A stretch of DNA of 14,188 nt, taken from Chloroflexi bacterium 13_1_40CM_68_21 (GTDB lineage Bacteria > Chloroflexota > Limnocylindria > P2-11E). Position 1 is the stretch's first letter. Each line of letters begins with the position of its first letter. The notes beneath the pieces were generated by a model, which was not told where the DNA came from, searched no databases, and was given only the letters and a program-made list of their open reading frames with translations. Both the position numbers and the translations under genes were made by a program. This document shows positions 6,864-13,989 of the stretch, piece by piece. Location of the stretch: NCBI GenBank assembly GCA_001917735.1, contig MNEO01000081.1, positions 1-14,188 of the forward strand, written 5' to 3'.

Positions 6864-8003
6864 GTGGCCGTCCAGCGCCCGGGCGCTGCCCCGCGTGGCC
6901 TGGAGGGCGTCGTCGCGACGACGACGGCGATCTCATCGGTCGAGGACGGGGAGCTCCAGTACCGCGGGTACCGGATCGAGGAGCTCGCGGGCAAGGCCGA
7001 GTACGAAGAGGTCGCGTATCTCCTGCTCAATGGCGATCTTCCGAACAAGGAGCAGCTTCGCGACTTCAAGGCGGAGCTCACCAAACACCGGACGCTCTCG
7101 CCTTTCCTCCGCGAAATCCTCCGCCAGATGTCCGAAAGCGGTACCGCCATGGACGTGTTGCGGACGGTCGTCTCGGCCTCGGCGGTCGAGGACCCCGGCG
7201 AGGGCGACAACTCTCACGAGGCCGAATACCGAAAATCGATCCGCCTCACGGCGAAGCTCCCGACGATCCTCGCGACCTACATCCGCCGACGGCGTGGCGA
7301 GCAGCCCGTGCCCCCGGACCCAACCCTCGGACATGCCGCGAACTTCGCGCGCATGGCGGGTCTCGACGAAGCCCATCCCAAGTCCGCGGAGATCCTCAAC
7401 ACCTGTTTCATCCTGCAGGCGGAGCATGGCCTGAACGCCTCGACGTTCGCGGCACGAATCACAGCGGCGACACTCGCCGACATGCATGCCGCCGTGACCG
7501 CCGCACTCGGCGCGCTCAAAGGACCGCTCCACGGCGGCGCGACCGATGGAACGATGAGGATGCTCGACGAAATCGGCGGTGTGGACCGCGTCGCGGGCTT
7601 CGTCGAAAAGGGGTTCGCGACGAAGTACAAATTCCCGGGGTTCGGCCACCGGGTGTACGTCACGACCGACCCTCGCGCGAAGTTCCTCCGTGCGTTCGCG
7701 CAGGAGCTCTCACAGGGCGCGAACGCGAAGAACATGCCGCCCTACTTCGAGATCCAGGAGAAGCTCGTCGACGAGGTCAACAAGCGCCGGCAGTTCCCGG
7801 TGAACGTCGACTTCTACGCAGCGACGACCTACACGTACCTCGGGATCCCGGCTGACCTCGGGACGTCTATCTTCGCGATCGGCCGCATGGCGGGATGGTG
7901 CGCGCACATCACGGAGCAACACGGTGACAACCGGCTGATACGGCCGGAGTCCGAGTACACCGGACCGTCCGGAAAGCGGTGGGTGCCCCTGGCCGAAAGA
8001 TGA
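6864..8003 (+). CDS. Citrate synthase (possibly 2-methylcitrate synthase)
   Basis: Predicted 379-residue cytosolic enzyme that condenses acetyl-CoA with oxaloacetate to citrate, the entry step of the TCA cycle. Close homologues use propionyl-CoA. The length and the N-terminal GLEGVVATTTAISSVEDGEL fit the compact bacterial dimeric type. Counted from this start, the active-site residues are present: His188 (EHGLNAST), His223 (GPLHGGATDGTMRML), His262 (FPGFGHRVY) and Asp316 (NVDFYAATTY), with the binding Arg in GRMAGWCAHITEQ. The start is uncertain. GTG at 6864 begins just before the conserved block; TTG at 6846 would add six residues, and neither has a good Shine-Dalgarno. Citrate and methylcitrate synthase cannot be separated by eye. 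No prpB or prpD gene is nearby, so citrate synthase is the safer call. It appears to be transcribed alone, or with the secreted-protein gene 104 bases downstream. Confidence 0.92.
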   Translation: MAVQRPGAAPRGLEGVVATTTAISSVEDGELQYRGYRIEELAGKAEYEEVAYLLLNGDLPNKEQLRDFKAELTKHRTLSPFLREILRQMSESGTAMDVLRTVVSASAVEDPGEGDNSHEAEYRKSIRLTAKLPTILATYIRRRRGEQPVPPDPTLGHAANFARMAGLDEAHPKSAEILNTCFILQAEHGLNASTFAARITAATLADMHAAVTAALGALKGPLHGGATDGTMRMLDEIGGVDRVAGFVEKGFATKYKFPGFGHRVYVTTDPRAKFLRAFAQELSQGANAKNMPPYFEIQEKLVDEVNKRRQFPVNVDFYAATTYTYLGIPADLGTSIFAIGRMAGWCAHITEQHGDNRLIRPESEYTGPSGKRWVPLAER

Positions 8004-8016
8004 GCGACGAGCGGGT

Positions 8017-8107
8017 CAGGGGTAGGGGCCCCTGTCAGCGAGCCGCAGCGAGCGTGCGGGAGGAGCGAAACCACCAGCCTTGAGCGTGTCTCGGCCGGAG
8101 GCCGAGA
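8017..8107 (+). repeat. Repeat-rich spacer with hairpins after citrate synthase
   Basis: The spacer between citrate synthase and the next gene is built of small repeats. These are a 6 bp inverted repeat CAGGGG/CCCCTG (8017-8022 and 8029-8034), a tandem CAGCGAGC at 8036-8043 and 8046-8053 (10-base period), TTGAGCG at 8080 and again at 8108, and an exact 8 bp inverted repeat TCTCGGCC/GGCCGAGA (8089-8096 and 8100-8107, loop GGA). No T tract follows the stems, so they are not good intrinsic terminators. The pattern suggests a dispersed REP-like element, but other copies would have to be found in the genome. Confidence 0.4.
8097..8101 (+). promoter_or_regulatory. Shine-Dalgarno GGAGG deciding the TTG start at 8108
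   Basis: GGAGG lies 6 bases before the TTG at 8108, a good spacing, and this selects TTG over the later in-frame ATG at 8156. The site forms the loop and first stem bases of the TCTCGGCC/GGCCGAGA hairpin, so folding would partly hide it. Confidence 0.55.
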
Positions 8108-8866
8108 TTGAGCGGAAGCGTTAGGCGAGTAGCACTTGCCGCGTTAACAACTCTGATGACAGGCTCCACCGGGCGAGGCAGTCTCAGGCTGCCATCCGCA
8201 GTACCGTTCGCGACGCCGTCGGCCGCTCCGGCGTGCGGCGTGCCTGGGGCCGGTCCTATCCCGGACGGGTGGAATTGCGCCGAGACCACGAAAGTCGACC
8301 TCGACGGAAACGGCTGGCCCGACGTCTTCGTCATCTTCGCGCGCACCGCGCCGGCGAGTGGCGATCCGTGGCTCGCGAGGATCGTCCTGACCGGCGGTCC
8401 GACGTACGAGATCGGCTTCACCGCGGACGTCGACGAGGCACGTTCGATGATCCGCGGCCACGTCGACGTGGACCGCGACGGACGCGACGACGTGCTTGTT
8501 GAATTGGGGCACGGCGCATCCACTGAGATCGTCGGCGTCTTCGGCTTGGGCAAGAACGGTCTCGTGCAAGCCGCATATCAAGACGGCACGAAGGCGCGGC
8601 TTCTGTTCGCGGGCTCGGTGCGCCATGGCGCCGCCGTCGAGTGCCGCTCGCAGTCGGGCCGCGCGGAGCTCGTGATGCGCGGGATCAGCAACTACACGGC
8701 GGACGACCAGTGGGACTGGAGCGAGAGCGTCTACACCTGGTCGTCGAAGGTGCTGGTGCTGAGCTCGCAGCGCAAGGGCGTCATCAAGGTGCCGCACCCC
8801 TTCGACCCCCCGCCGAACGAGGACGCGTTCTGGTCGTTCCGCTGCTTCGGGGTGGATCTCTACTAG
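8108..8866 (+). CDS. Predicted secreted protein with two DxDxDG calcium-loop motifs
   Basis: Predicted 252-residue protein; I do not recognise a family. A short basic start (SGSVRRVALAALTTLMTG) followed by a Ser/Ala/Pro-rich stretch looks like a weak Sec signal, so export is likely but not certain. Two acidic loops resemble the calcium-binding loops of FG-GAP/VCBS or dockerin repeats: DLDGNGWPDVFVIF (64-77) and DVDRDGRDDVLVEL (120-133). Each is followed by a beta strand, and they are 56 residues apart. Cysteines at 43, 57, 179 and 246 could form two disulphides. The C-terminus is aromatic (DQWDWSESVYTW, FWSFRCFGVDLY). TTG is chosen for its GGAGG at 6 bases; ATG at 8156 would remove most of the signal. 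It ends 41 bases from the convergent tctA stop. No catalytic motif is seen; a structural or binding role outside the membrane is the best guess. Confidence 0.65.
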   Translation: MSGSVRRVALAALTTLMTGSTGRGSLRLPSAVPFATPSAAPACGVPGAGPIPDGWNCAETTKVDLDGNGWPDVFVIFARTAPASGDPWLARIVLTGGPTYEIGFTADVDEARSMIRGHVDVDRDGRDDVLVELGHGASTEIVGVFGLGKNGLVQAAYQDGTKARLLFAGSVRHGAAVECRSQSGRAELVMRGISNYTADDQWDWSESVYTWSSKVLVLSSQRKGVIKVPHPFDPPPNEDAFWSFRCFGVDLY

Positions 8867-8907
8867 GTCGGCGGTACGTACGCTCGCGAAGAGATAGCGG
8901 CTCCCAG

Positions 8908-10428
8908 CTAAACCTCCTCGGTCGCGACGGGTATCTTGGTCGGCTTCCCGCGCGCCAGGCGCGCGAGCAGCGGCCAGACGAGCGAGAGCACCGCCAGCAC
9001 GAGCAGGGTGGCCGCGATCGGGTGCGTAAGGAACGTCGTGTAGTCGCCTTGCGAGATCGTGAGCGCGCGCCGCAGGTTCGTTTCGAGCTGTGGCCCGAGC
9101 ACGAGCGCGAGCACGACCGGCGCAGCCGGATAGTCGAACTTCCGCATCACCCATCCGAGCACGCCGAAGGCCAGCATCACCCAGATATCGAAGGGGTTGT
9201 TGTTGATCGCGTAGGTGCCGATGAGCGTGAAGAGCACGATGAACGGTAGGAGGATGCCGTACGGGATGCGCAGGATGCTCGCCCATAGCCCGACGAGCGG
9301 CAGATTGAGGATGAGCAGCATGACGTTCCCGATATACATGCTCGCCACGACGCCCCAAAAGAAGTCCGGATGCTCGATGGCCAAGAGCGGGCCCGGCCGC
9401 AAGCCGAAGATGTTGATCGCGCCGAGGAGGATCGCCGCCGTCGCTGATGAGGGCAACCCGAGCGTGAGCAGCGGCACCATCGCCCCGCCCGTGGCGGAGT
9501 TGTTCGCGGCCTCGGGCGCGGCGACCCCCTCGATTACGCCCGTCCCGAACTTCTCTGGGTGCTTCGAGACGCGCTTCTCGATGGCGTACGCCATGAACGA
9601 GGCGACGGTCGCGCCAGCACCCGGAAGCGTGCCGATGAGGAAACCGATGACCGTCGCGCGGATGAGCGTGAACCGGACCGCGACCCAGTCGGCGGCGGTC
9701 GGCCAGAGGTCTCGCAGCTTCGTCTTGATGACGGGTCGATCGAGCGATTCCTCCGCGTTCGTGAGAAGCTCGGCGAACGCAAAAAGACCGATCGCGACGA
9801 CCGCGAAGTCGAAGCCATTCAGCAGGTCGGCGTTGCCGAAGGTGAATCGCGGCGTGCCGCTCATCGAGTCGATGCCGACGGTGCCCAGGAGCAGCCCGAA
9901 CGCGGCCATGAGCAGCGCCTTCAGCACCGACTTCCCGGCCAAGCGCGTGAGCGTCGTAAGCCCGAGAACCATGAGTGCGGCGTTCTCCTGCGGGCCGAAG
10001 CCGAGCGCGAACTCAGTGAGGGGTGGCGCCAAGAGGATGAGACCGAGGACCGCGAGCGTACCGGCGACGAACGACGCGATCGCCGCCATCGCGAGCGCAG
10101 GCCCGGCGCGGCCGTTGCGCGCCATCGCGTAGCCGTCGAGGCAAGTCATCACCGACGACGACTCGCCCGGCGTGTTGATGAGGATCGAGGTCGTCGAGCC
10201 GCCGTACTGCGAGCCGTAGTAGACGGCGGCGAGCATGATCATCCCGCTCGTCGGGTCGACCCGCGTTGCGAAGATGACCGGCAACAGAATCGCGACGCCC
10301 GAGACCGGCCCGATCCCCGGCAGAACACCGATCGCCGTCCCCACAAGGCACCCGACCAGCGCGAACAGCAGATTCTGCGGGGTGAACGCGAGCTGGAAGC
10401 CGAGCTTCAGGCCCTCGACCGGATCCAT
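8908..10428 (-). CDS. tctA: Tripartite tricarboxylate transporter, large permease TctA
   Basis: Predicted 506-residue large membrane subunit of a tripartite tricarboxylate transporter (TTT), which works with TctB and the TctC receptor to take up carboxylates using an ion gradient. The typical TctA length and two internal repeats are present. Repeat 1 has GTAIGVLPGIGPVSG (30-44) and YYGSQYGGSTTSILINTPGE (70-89). Repeat 2 has GFLIGTLPGAGATVASF (262-278), followed by EGVAAPEAANNSATGG (300-315) and PLLTLGLPSSATAAILLG (319-336). About eleven or twelve hydrophobic segments can be seen. The ATG at 10428 directly abuts the tctB stop (TAGATG), so translation is probably coupled. It is the last gene of tctCBA and ends near the convergent secreted-protein gene. 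Known family substrates include citrate, tartrate, terephthalate and other aromatic or dicarboxylic acids; the one used here cannot be read from TctA. Confidence 0.95.
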   Translation of the reverse strand: MDPVEGLKLGFQLAFTPQNLLFALVGCLVGTAIGVLPGIGPVSGVAILLPVIFATRVDPTSGMIMLAAVYYGSQYGGSTTSILINTPGESSSVMTCLDGYAMARNGRAGPALAMAAIASFVAGTLAVLGLILLAPPLTEFALGFGPQENAALMVLGLTTLTRLAGKSVLKALLMAAFGLLLGTVGIDSMSGTPRFTFGNADLLNGFDFAVVAIGLFAFAELLTNAEESLDRPVIKTKLRDLWPTAADWVAVRFTLIRATVIGFLIGTLPGAGATVASFMAYAIEKRVSKHPEKFGTGVIEGVAAPEAANNSATGGAMVPLLTLGLPSSATAAILLGAINIFGLRPGPLLAIEHPDFFWGVVASMYIGNVMLLILNLPLVGLWASILRIPYGILLPFIVLFTLIGTYAINNNPFDIWVMLAFGVLGWVMRKFDYPAAPVVLALVLGPQLETNLRRALTISQGDYTTFLTHPIAATLLVLAVLSLVWPLLARLARGKPTKIPVATEEV

Positions 10429-10848
10429 CTACGGCCAGAGGTACCAGGGATCGGGCGGGAGCTGCACCCGGAGCAACGACGAGAAGAGCGCATACGAGCC
10501 GACCGCGCCGGCGACGCCGAGGATCGCGAGGGGCACGCGGCGGCGCTCGTTGAACGCGACGAGCAGAAAGACGATCGTCGCGCCCGTCGTCAGCACGAAG
10601 CCAAGCCGCTCGAGCAGCGTCGCGTAGACCGCAAGCGCCGCGGCGAGGAGCCCAACGCGGCGGAGGTTGCCAAACTCGGTGCGCTCGCGGAGCGTCGCGG
10701 GTGCGAGGCGCGCTCCGGCGAGAAGCAAAACGGCGCCAAGCGCGAGCGGGAACAAGCCCGGGCCCGGGCCGCCGCCCAGGCTGGTCATCCGGAGGCCGAG
10801 CGCCTGCACGAGCACGAGGGCGCCGAGCAGCCCGAGCGCTATCGCCAC
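10429..10848 (-). CDS. tctB: Tripartite tricarboxylate transporter, small permease TctB
   Basis: Predicted 139-residue small membrane subunit of the TTT system. TctB proteins are poorly conserved and known mainly by size, four membrane segments and position between tctC and tctA, all of which fit here. Hydrophobic segments lie about 2-17, 31-47, 64-80 and 83-98, with more hydrophobic residues at 106-125. The N-terminal half has the usual Gly/Pro-rich LGGGPGPGLFPLALG seen in the family. The chosen start is GTG at 10848, only 4 bases after the tctC stop, and the stop abuts the tctA ATG. The tight packing supports stoichiometric production of the two membrane subunits. The role is by family: it forms the permease together with TctA. 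Confidence 0.88.
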   Translation of the reverse strand: MAIALGLLGALVLVQALGLRMTSLGGGPGPGLFPLALGAVLLLAGARLAPATLRERTEFGNLRRVGLLAAALAVYATLLERLGFVLTTGATIVFLLVAFNERRRVPLAILGVAGAVGSYALFSSLLRVQLPPDPWYLWP

Positions 10849-10852
10849 GCGG

Positions 10853-11893
10853 TCACTGCTTCAGCGAAGGCAGCTCCTTGAACGCCTGCTCGTTCTCCTT
10901 GTAGAAGTCATCCATCCACTTCGTGAACTCGGCCGAGCCCATGTAGCCGTCGAGCTGCTGGAACTTCTCGAGGTATTCCTTCTTCCAGGCCTCGCTCTGC
11001 GCGACGCGCTTGAGGGCCTCCTCGAGGTATGCGACGACGTCGGCCGGCATCCCCTTGGGTCCGCCGATTCCCCGGAACTGCGCGACGACGTAGTCGACAC
11101 CCTGCTCCCTCAGCGTCGGGATGTCCGGGAGGTCGCCGATCCGCTTTTCACTCGTGATCCCCAGCGAGCGGACCTTGCCGGCCCGCATCTGCTCGTACGC
11201 CTCGCTCGGGTTCGCCATCGCTGAGTCGACCTTGCCGCCGAGCAGGTTCGTCATGACCTGGCCGCCCGAGTCGAACGAGACGTAGTTGAACGACGTGCCG
11301 GTCTTCTTCTCGATGTTCGCAAGCTGGACGTGGTCGTTGTTCCCGATCCCCGTGCCGCCGACGCTGACGCCCTTCGGCTTCGCTTTCGCCGCGTCGAGCC
11401 AGTCCTTGAGCGTCTTGTGAGACGACTCGGTCCGGACGACGACCATGTTGTAGTCGAGCACCATGCGAGCGACGTAGGTGAAATCCGTGTACTTCATCGG
11501 CGCCTGTTGGAGGATCTGCCCGAAGATGTTCGGGTCGTCCACGATGGTGAGCGTGTAGCCGTCCGCCGGACGGCTGATCGCCTGCTGTTTGCCGGTGAAG
11601 CCGCTGCCGCCGGTGACGTTCGAGATCGTGAACGACTGCGGGAAGAGCTTCAGGTCCTGCGCGACTTTGTCGAGCGAGCGAGCCATGATGTCGCTCCCGC
11701 CCCCCGCGGCGTACGGGATGATGAACGTGATCGCGCGCGAGGGGTAGCCCGCCTTCGTCGTCGCGAGGGCCGTGGAGGTCGGTTGCGCGGGGGCGCTCGC
11801 GGTCGCCGCGACGGGAGGACCTGTGCCGCCCCCTCCGCACGCAGCGATCGTGAACGTGAGAGCGGATAGGAGCGCGGTCGCGCGAAGGCCCAT
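10853..11893 (-). CDS. tctC: TctC/Bug-family solute receptor, predicted lipoprotein
   Basis: Predicted 346-residue extracytoplasmic substrate receptor of the TTT system. The N-terminus is a lipoprotein signal: MGLRATALLSALTFTIAAC with lipobox IAAC and Cys19. A Gly run and an Ala/Pro/Thr/Ser linker follow, to about residue 47. The receptor then starts with the Bug signature YPSRAITFIIPYAAGGGSD (50-68). Other family landmarks are NVTGGSGFTGKQQ, the Gly-rich GGTGIGNND, ANPSEAYEQMRAGKVRSLGI and DLPDIPTLREQG. The ATG at 11893 is chosen because GGAGG lies 7 bases upstream and it starts the signal; TTG- or ATG-type starts further up, such as 11923, lack both. Proteobacterial Bug proteins are usually soluble in the periplasm, so lipid anchoring suggests a single-membrane host. 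It is the first gene of tctCBA and divergent from the crotonase/CoA-transferase pair. Confidence 0.93.
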   Translation of the reverse strand: MGLRATALLSALTFTIAACGGGGTGPPVAATASAPAQPTSTALATTKAGYPSRAITFIIPYAAGGGSDIMARSLDKVAQDLKLFPQSFTISNVTGGSGFTGKQQAISRPADGYTLTIVDDPNIFGQILQQAPMKYTDFTYVARMVLDYNMVVVRTESSHKTLKDWLDAAKAKPKGVSVGGTGIGNNDHVQLANIEKKTGTSFNYVSFDSGGQVMTNLLGGKVDSAMANPSEAYEQMRAGKVRSLGITSEKRIGDLPDIPTLREQGVDYVVAQFRGIGGPKGMPADVVAYLEEALKRVAQSEAWKKEYLEKFQQLDGYMGSAEFTKWMDDFYKENEQAFKELPSLKQ

Positions 11894-11948
11894 CGGCGTT
11901 CCTCCCTGATCCCTGCTGATCAAGCGCGCAAGTCTCTACCATCGGCGC
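11894..11948. promoter_or_regulatory. 55-base divergent promoter region between tctC and the crotonase gene
   Basis: Both divergent units must be started from this short stretch or from within the neighbouring 5' ends. It contains the tctC Shine-Dalgarno (complement of 11901-11905) and a direct repeat CTGATC at 11906-11911 and 11916-11921, exactly 10 bases apart, as expected for a regulator binding one face of the helix. The palindrome TGATCA lies at 11917-11922. No convincing -35/-10 pair was found. The crotonase start has no Shine-Dalgarno, so a leaderless or very short leader transcript is possible. Confidence 0.4.
11901..11905 (-). promoter_or_regulatory. Shine-Dalgarno GGAGG of tctC
   Basis: On the minus strand GGAGG sits 7 bases before the ATG at 11893. 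It is one of the few clear ribosome sites in the window and fixes the tctC start ahead of the lipoprotein signal. Confidence 0.7.
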
Positions 11949-12752
11949 GTGGCCGTCGAGGCGGATTTCATACCGCGGACTGACGAACTGCGCTACGAGC
12001 GCCGCGACGCTATCGCGATCCTCACGTTCGACCGGCCGCAGGCACGGAACGCGATGACCTGGGCCATGTACGAGGGGCTCGTGGCGGCATGCGATCACGT
12101 CGACCAGGATGACCGCGTCCGCGTCATGGTGCTGCGCGGCGCGGGCGAACGGGCCTTCGTCGCCGGCACCGATATCTCGCAGTTCCGCGAGTTCACCTCC
12201 CCGCAGCACGCGCTCGACTACGAAGAACGGCAGAACCGCGACATCGGCCGCCTCGAGGCGATGCGGAAGCCGACGATCGCGATGATCCGAGGTTTCGCGG
12301 TCGGCGGCGGCGCGAGCATCGCGCTCGCGTGCGACCTTCGCGTCGCGTCATCGGACGCGCAACTCGGAGTACCGATCGCGAAAACGCTCGGGAACACGCT
12401 CTCGATCGCGACGGTGGGGCGCCTGCTGTCGTACATCGGCCCCGCGCGGACGAAGGAGCTGCTCTTCACAGGACGGTTGATCGGCGCCGAGGAGGGCAGG
12501 GGCACGGGCGTCTTCAATGAGGTCGTCGAGCCCGAGCGTCTCGAGGCGAGAACGCTCGAGCTCGCCGAACAGATCGCGGCGAACGCGCCGCTCACGATCC
12601 GCTCGATCAAGGAAATGGTCCGACGGCTGCTCGTACGCGCGCGAACCGAAGAGGTCGATGACCTCATCCAGATGGCCTACCAGAGCGAGGACTTCAAAGA
12701 GGGAGTCGACGCTTTCCTCAGCAAGCGCCCCCCGCGCTGGAAGGGCCGCTAG
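11949..12752 (+). CDS. Crotonase-fold (enoyl-CoA hydratase/isomerase family) protein lacking both catalytic Glu
   Basis: Predicted 267-residue cytosolic acyl-CoA enzyme of the crotonase superfamily. The CoA-binding and oxyanion-hole signatures are intact: FDRPQARNAM (28-37), AFVAGTDISQF (69-79) and RGFAVGGGASIALACDLRVAS (first part 114-125). The glutamates that add water in classical enoyl-CoA hydratase are absent. The GGGCE position reads GGGAS (Ser123), and the GQPE position reads GVPI (Ile143). Simple syn-hydration of an enoyl-CoA is therefore unlikely; isomerase, racemase, hydrolase, lyase or decarboxylase chemistry is possible. The GTG at 11949 starts just before the first conserved strand and has no Shine-Dalgarno. 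The stop TAG shares its G with the GTG of the CoA-transferase (TAGTG), so the two are co-translated and probably act in one pathway. The divergent tctCBA suggests the acid is imported. Confidence 0.85.
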   Translation: MAVEADFIPRTDELRYERRDAIAILTFDRPQARNAMTWAMYEGLVAACDHVDQDDRVRVMVLRGAGERAFVAGTDISQFREFTSPQHALDYEERQNRDIGRLEAMRKPTIAMIRGFAVGGGASIALACDLRVASSDAQLGVPIAKTLGNTLSIATVGRLLSYIGPARTKELLFTGRLIGAEEGRGTGVFNEVVEPERLEARTLELAEQIAANAPLTIRSIKEMVRRLLVRARTEEVDDLIQMAYQSEDFKEGVDAFLSKRPPRWKGR

Positions 12753-13969
12753 TGTCGGCGCGCGGGGACACCGGCTTCGCGCTCGAGGGCATCCGGGTGC
12801 TCGAGCTGACGAACTTCATGGCCGGCCCGTACTGCGGAATGCTGCTTGCCGACCTCGGCGCCGACGTGATCAAGGTCGAGAACCCGAAGGGCGGCGACTT
12901 CACGCGGCTCGCCGGACCCTTCATCGATGGGGAGGGCGCGGGGTTCCTCGCGGTGAACCGCAACAAGCGGAGCATCGCTCTCGACCTCAAGCAGGAGCGC
13001 GCCAGGCAAATCTTCCTGGAGCTCGTGCGCACGGCGGACGTCGTCGTGGAGAACTTGCGTCCAGGGACGCTCGACGACCTCCGCATCGGCTTCGCCGTGC
13101 TCAGCGACGTGAACCCGCGGATCATCCTGTCGTCGACGAGCGGCTTCGGACAGACCGGTCCCTACAAGGATCGTGCGGCTCTCGACCTCATCGTGCAGGG
13201 AATGAGCGGGCTCATGTCGATCACCGGCGAGGAGGGGCGGCCGCCAGTCAAGATCGGTGTCCCACTCGCGGACCTCGCCGCCGCGCTCTTCGCCACGCAG
13301 GCGATCCTCGCCGCGCTCCGCGTGCGCGACCGCGAGGGCGTCGGCCAGCACATCGACGTCAGCCTGCTCGAGTCGGCCATCGCGCTCGAAGCATGGGAGA
13401 CGAGCTCGTACTTCGCGACGGGCGAGGTGCCGAAGCCGCTCGGCTCGGCTCACCGGATCAACGCGCCCTATCAGGCGATCAAGACCGCCGACGGCTACAT
13501 CACGGTCGGCGCGACCACGCCGGCCAACTGGGCGGCGTTCTCTCGAGCGCTCGGGACCCTGCACCTCGCGCAGGACGAGCGGTTCGCGACTGGTCCGCTC
13601 CGCCGCCGGAACTACAAGCAGCTCGCGTCGCTCATCGAAGAGGTGACCGTGACCCGCCCGAGCGAGCATTGGTATCGCCTGCTCGAGGAGGCCGGAGTGC
13701 CATGCGGCGTTCTCTACACGCTCGACCAGGTCCTCGCCGACCCGCACGTGAAGGCGCGCGGTGTTGTGCGTGAGTTACGACACCCCAAGATCGGCACTGT
13801 CCGCGCGACGGGCTCGCCCGTCCGCTTCTCGAAGACGCCGCTGCGCCTCGAGCGCGCGGGGCCACTGCTTGGCGAGCACACGGTCGAGATCCTGGACGAG
13901 CTCGGCATTCCGGACGCCGACGGGCTCGAGCGAGGCGGCGTCATCGCGAGCGCTCGCGCGAGGACGTAG
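12752..13969 (+). CDS. CaiB/BaiF family (class III) CoA-transferase
   Basis: Predicted 405-residue cytosolic enzyme that transfers CoA between carboxylic acids, as formyl-CoA:oxalate, carnitine, bile-acid and succinyl-CoA:acid transferases do. The full family length is present. Landmarks are VLELTNFMAGPYCGMLLADLGADVIKVE (ends near 43), GDFTRLAGP, VVENLRPGTLDDLRIG (98-113), TSGFGQTGPYKDRAALD (129-145), and the catalytic aspartate region KIGVPLADLAAALFA with Asp174. After that come GQHIDVSLLESAIAL and a typical C-terminal domain (HWYRLLEEAGVPCGVLYTLDQVLADPHVKARG, here split by its Cys-Gly). The start is GTG at 12752, overlapping the crotonase stop by one base; a Shine-Dalgarno is not needed for such coupling. 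The acid is unknown; the neighbouring transporter and crotonase suggest an imported carboxylate. The gene ends 20 bases from the convergent peptidase gene. Confidence 0.94.
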   Translation: MSARGDTGFALEGIRVLELTNFMAGPYCGMLLADLGADVIKVENPKGGDFTRLAGPFIDGEGAGFLAVNRNKRSIALDLKQERARQIFLELVRTADVVVENLRPGTLDDLRIGFAVLSDVNPRIILSSTSGFGQTGPYKDRAALDLIVQGMSGLMSITGEEGRPPVKIGVPLADLAAALFATQAILAALRVRDREGVGQHIDVSLLESAIALEAWETSSYFATGEVPKPLGSAHRINAPYQAIKTADGYITVGATTPANWAAFSRALGTLHLAQDERFATGPLRRRNYKQLASLIEEVTVTRPSEHWYRLLEEAGVPCGVLYTLDQVLADPHVKARGVVRELRHPKIGTVRATGSPVRFSKTPLRLERAGPLLGEHTVEILDELGIPDADGLERGGVIASARART

Positions 13970-13989
13970 CGCGCCGAGCGTCACCTACC

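Noticed and set aside
6864..8003. Firm call as 2-methylcitrate synthase of a propionate pathway.
   Set aside because: The residues separating citrate from methylcitrate synthase cannot be judged by eye, and no prp genes are in the window.
8144..9358. Minus-strand open frame across the secreted-protein gene and the end of tctA.
   Set aside because: It overlaps two supported genes and encodes an Arg/Ala-rich sequence with no recognised motif.
9559..10881. 440-codon plus-strand frame opposite tctA and tctB.
   Set aside because: Highly charged low-complexity product; antisense to well-supported transporter genes.
12517..13773. 418-codon plus-strand frame overlapping the crotonase and CoA-transferase genes.
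   Set aside because: Arg/Ser-rich shadow; the other frame has full CaiB-family motifs.
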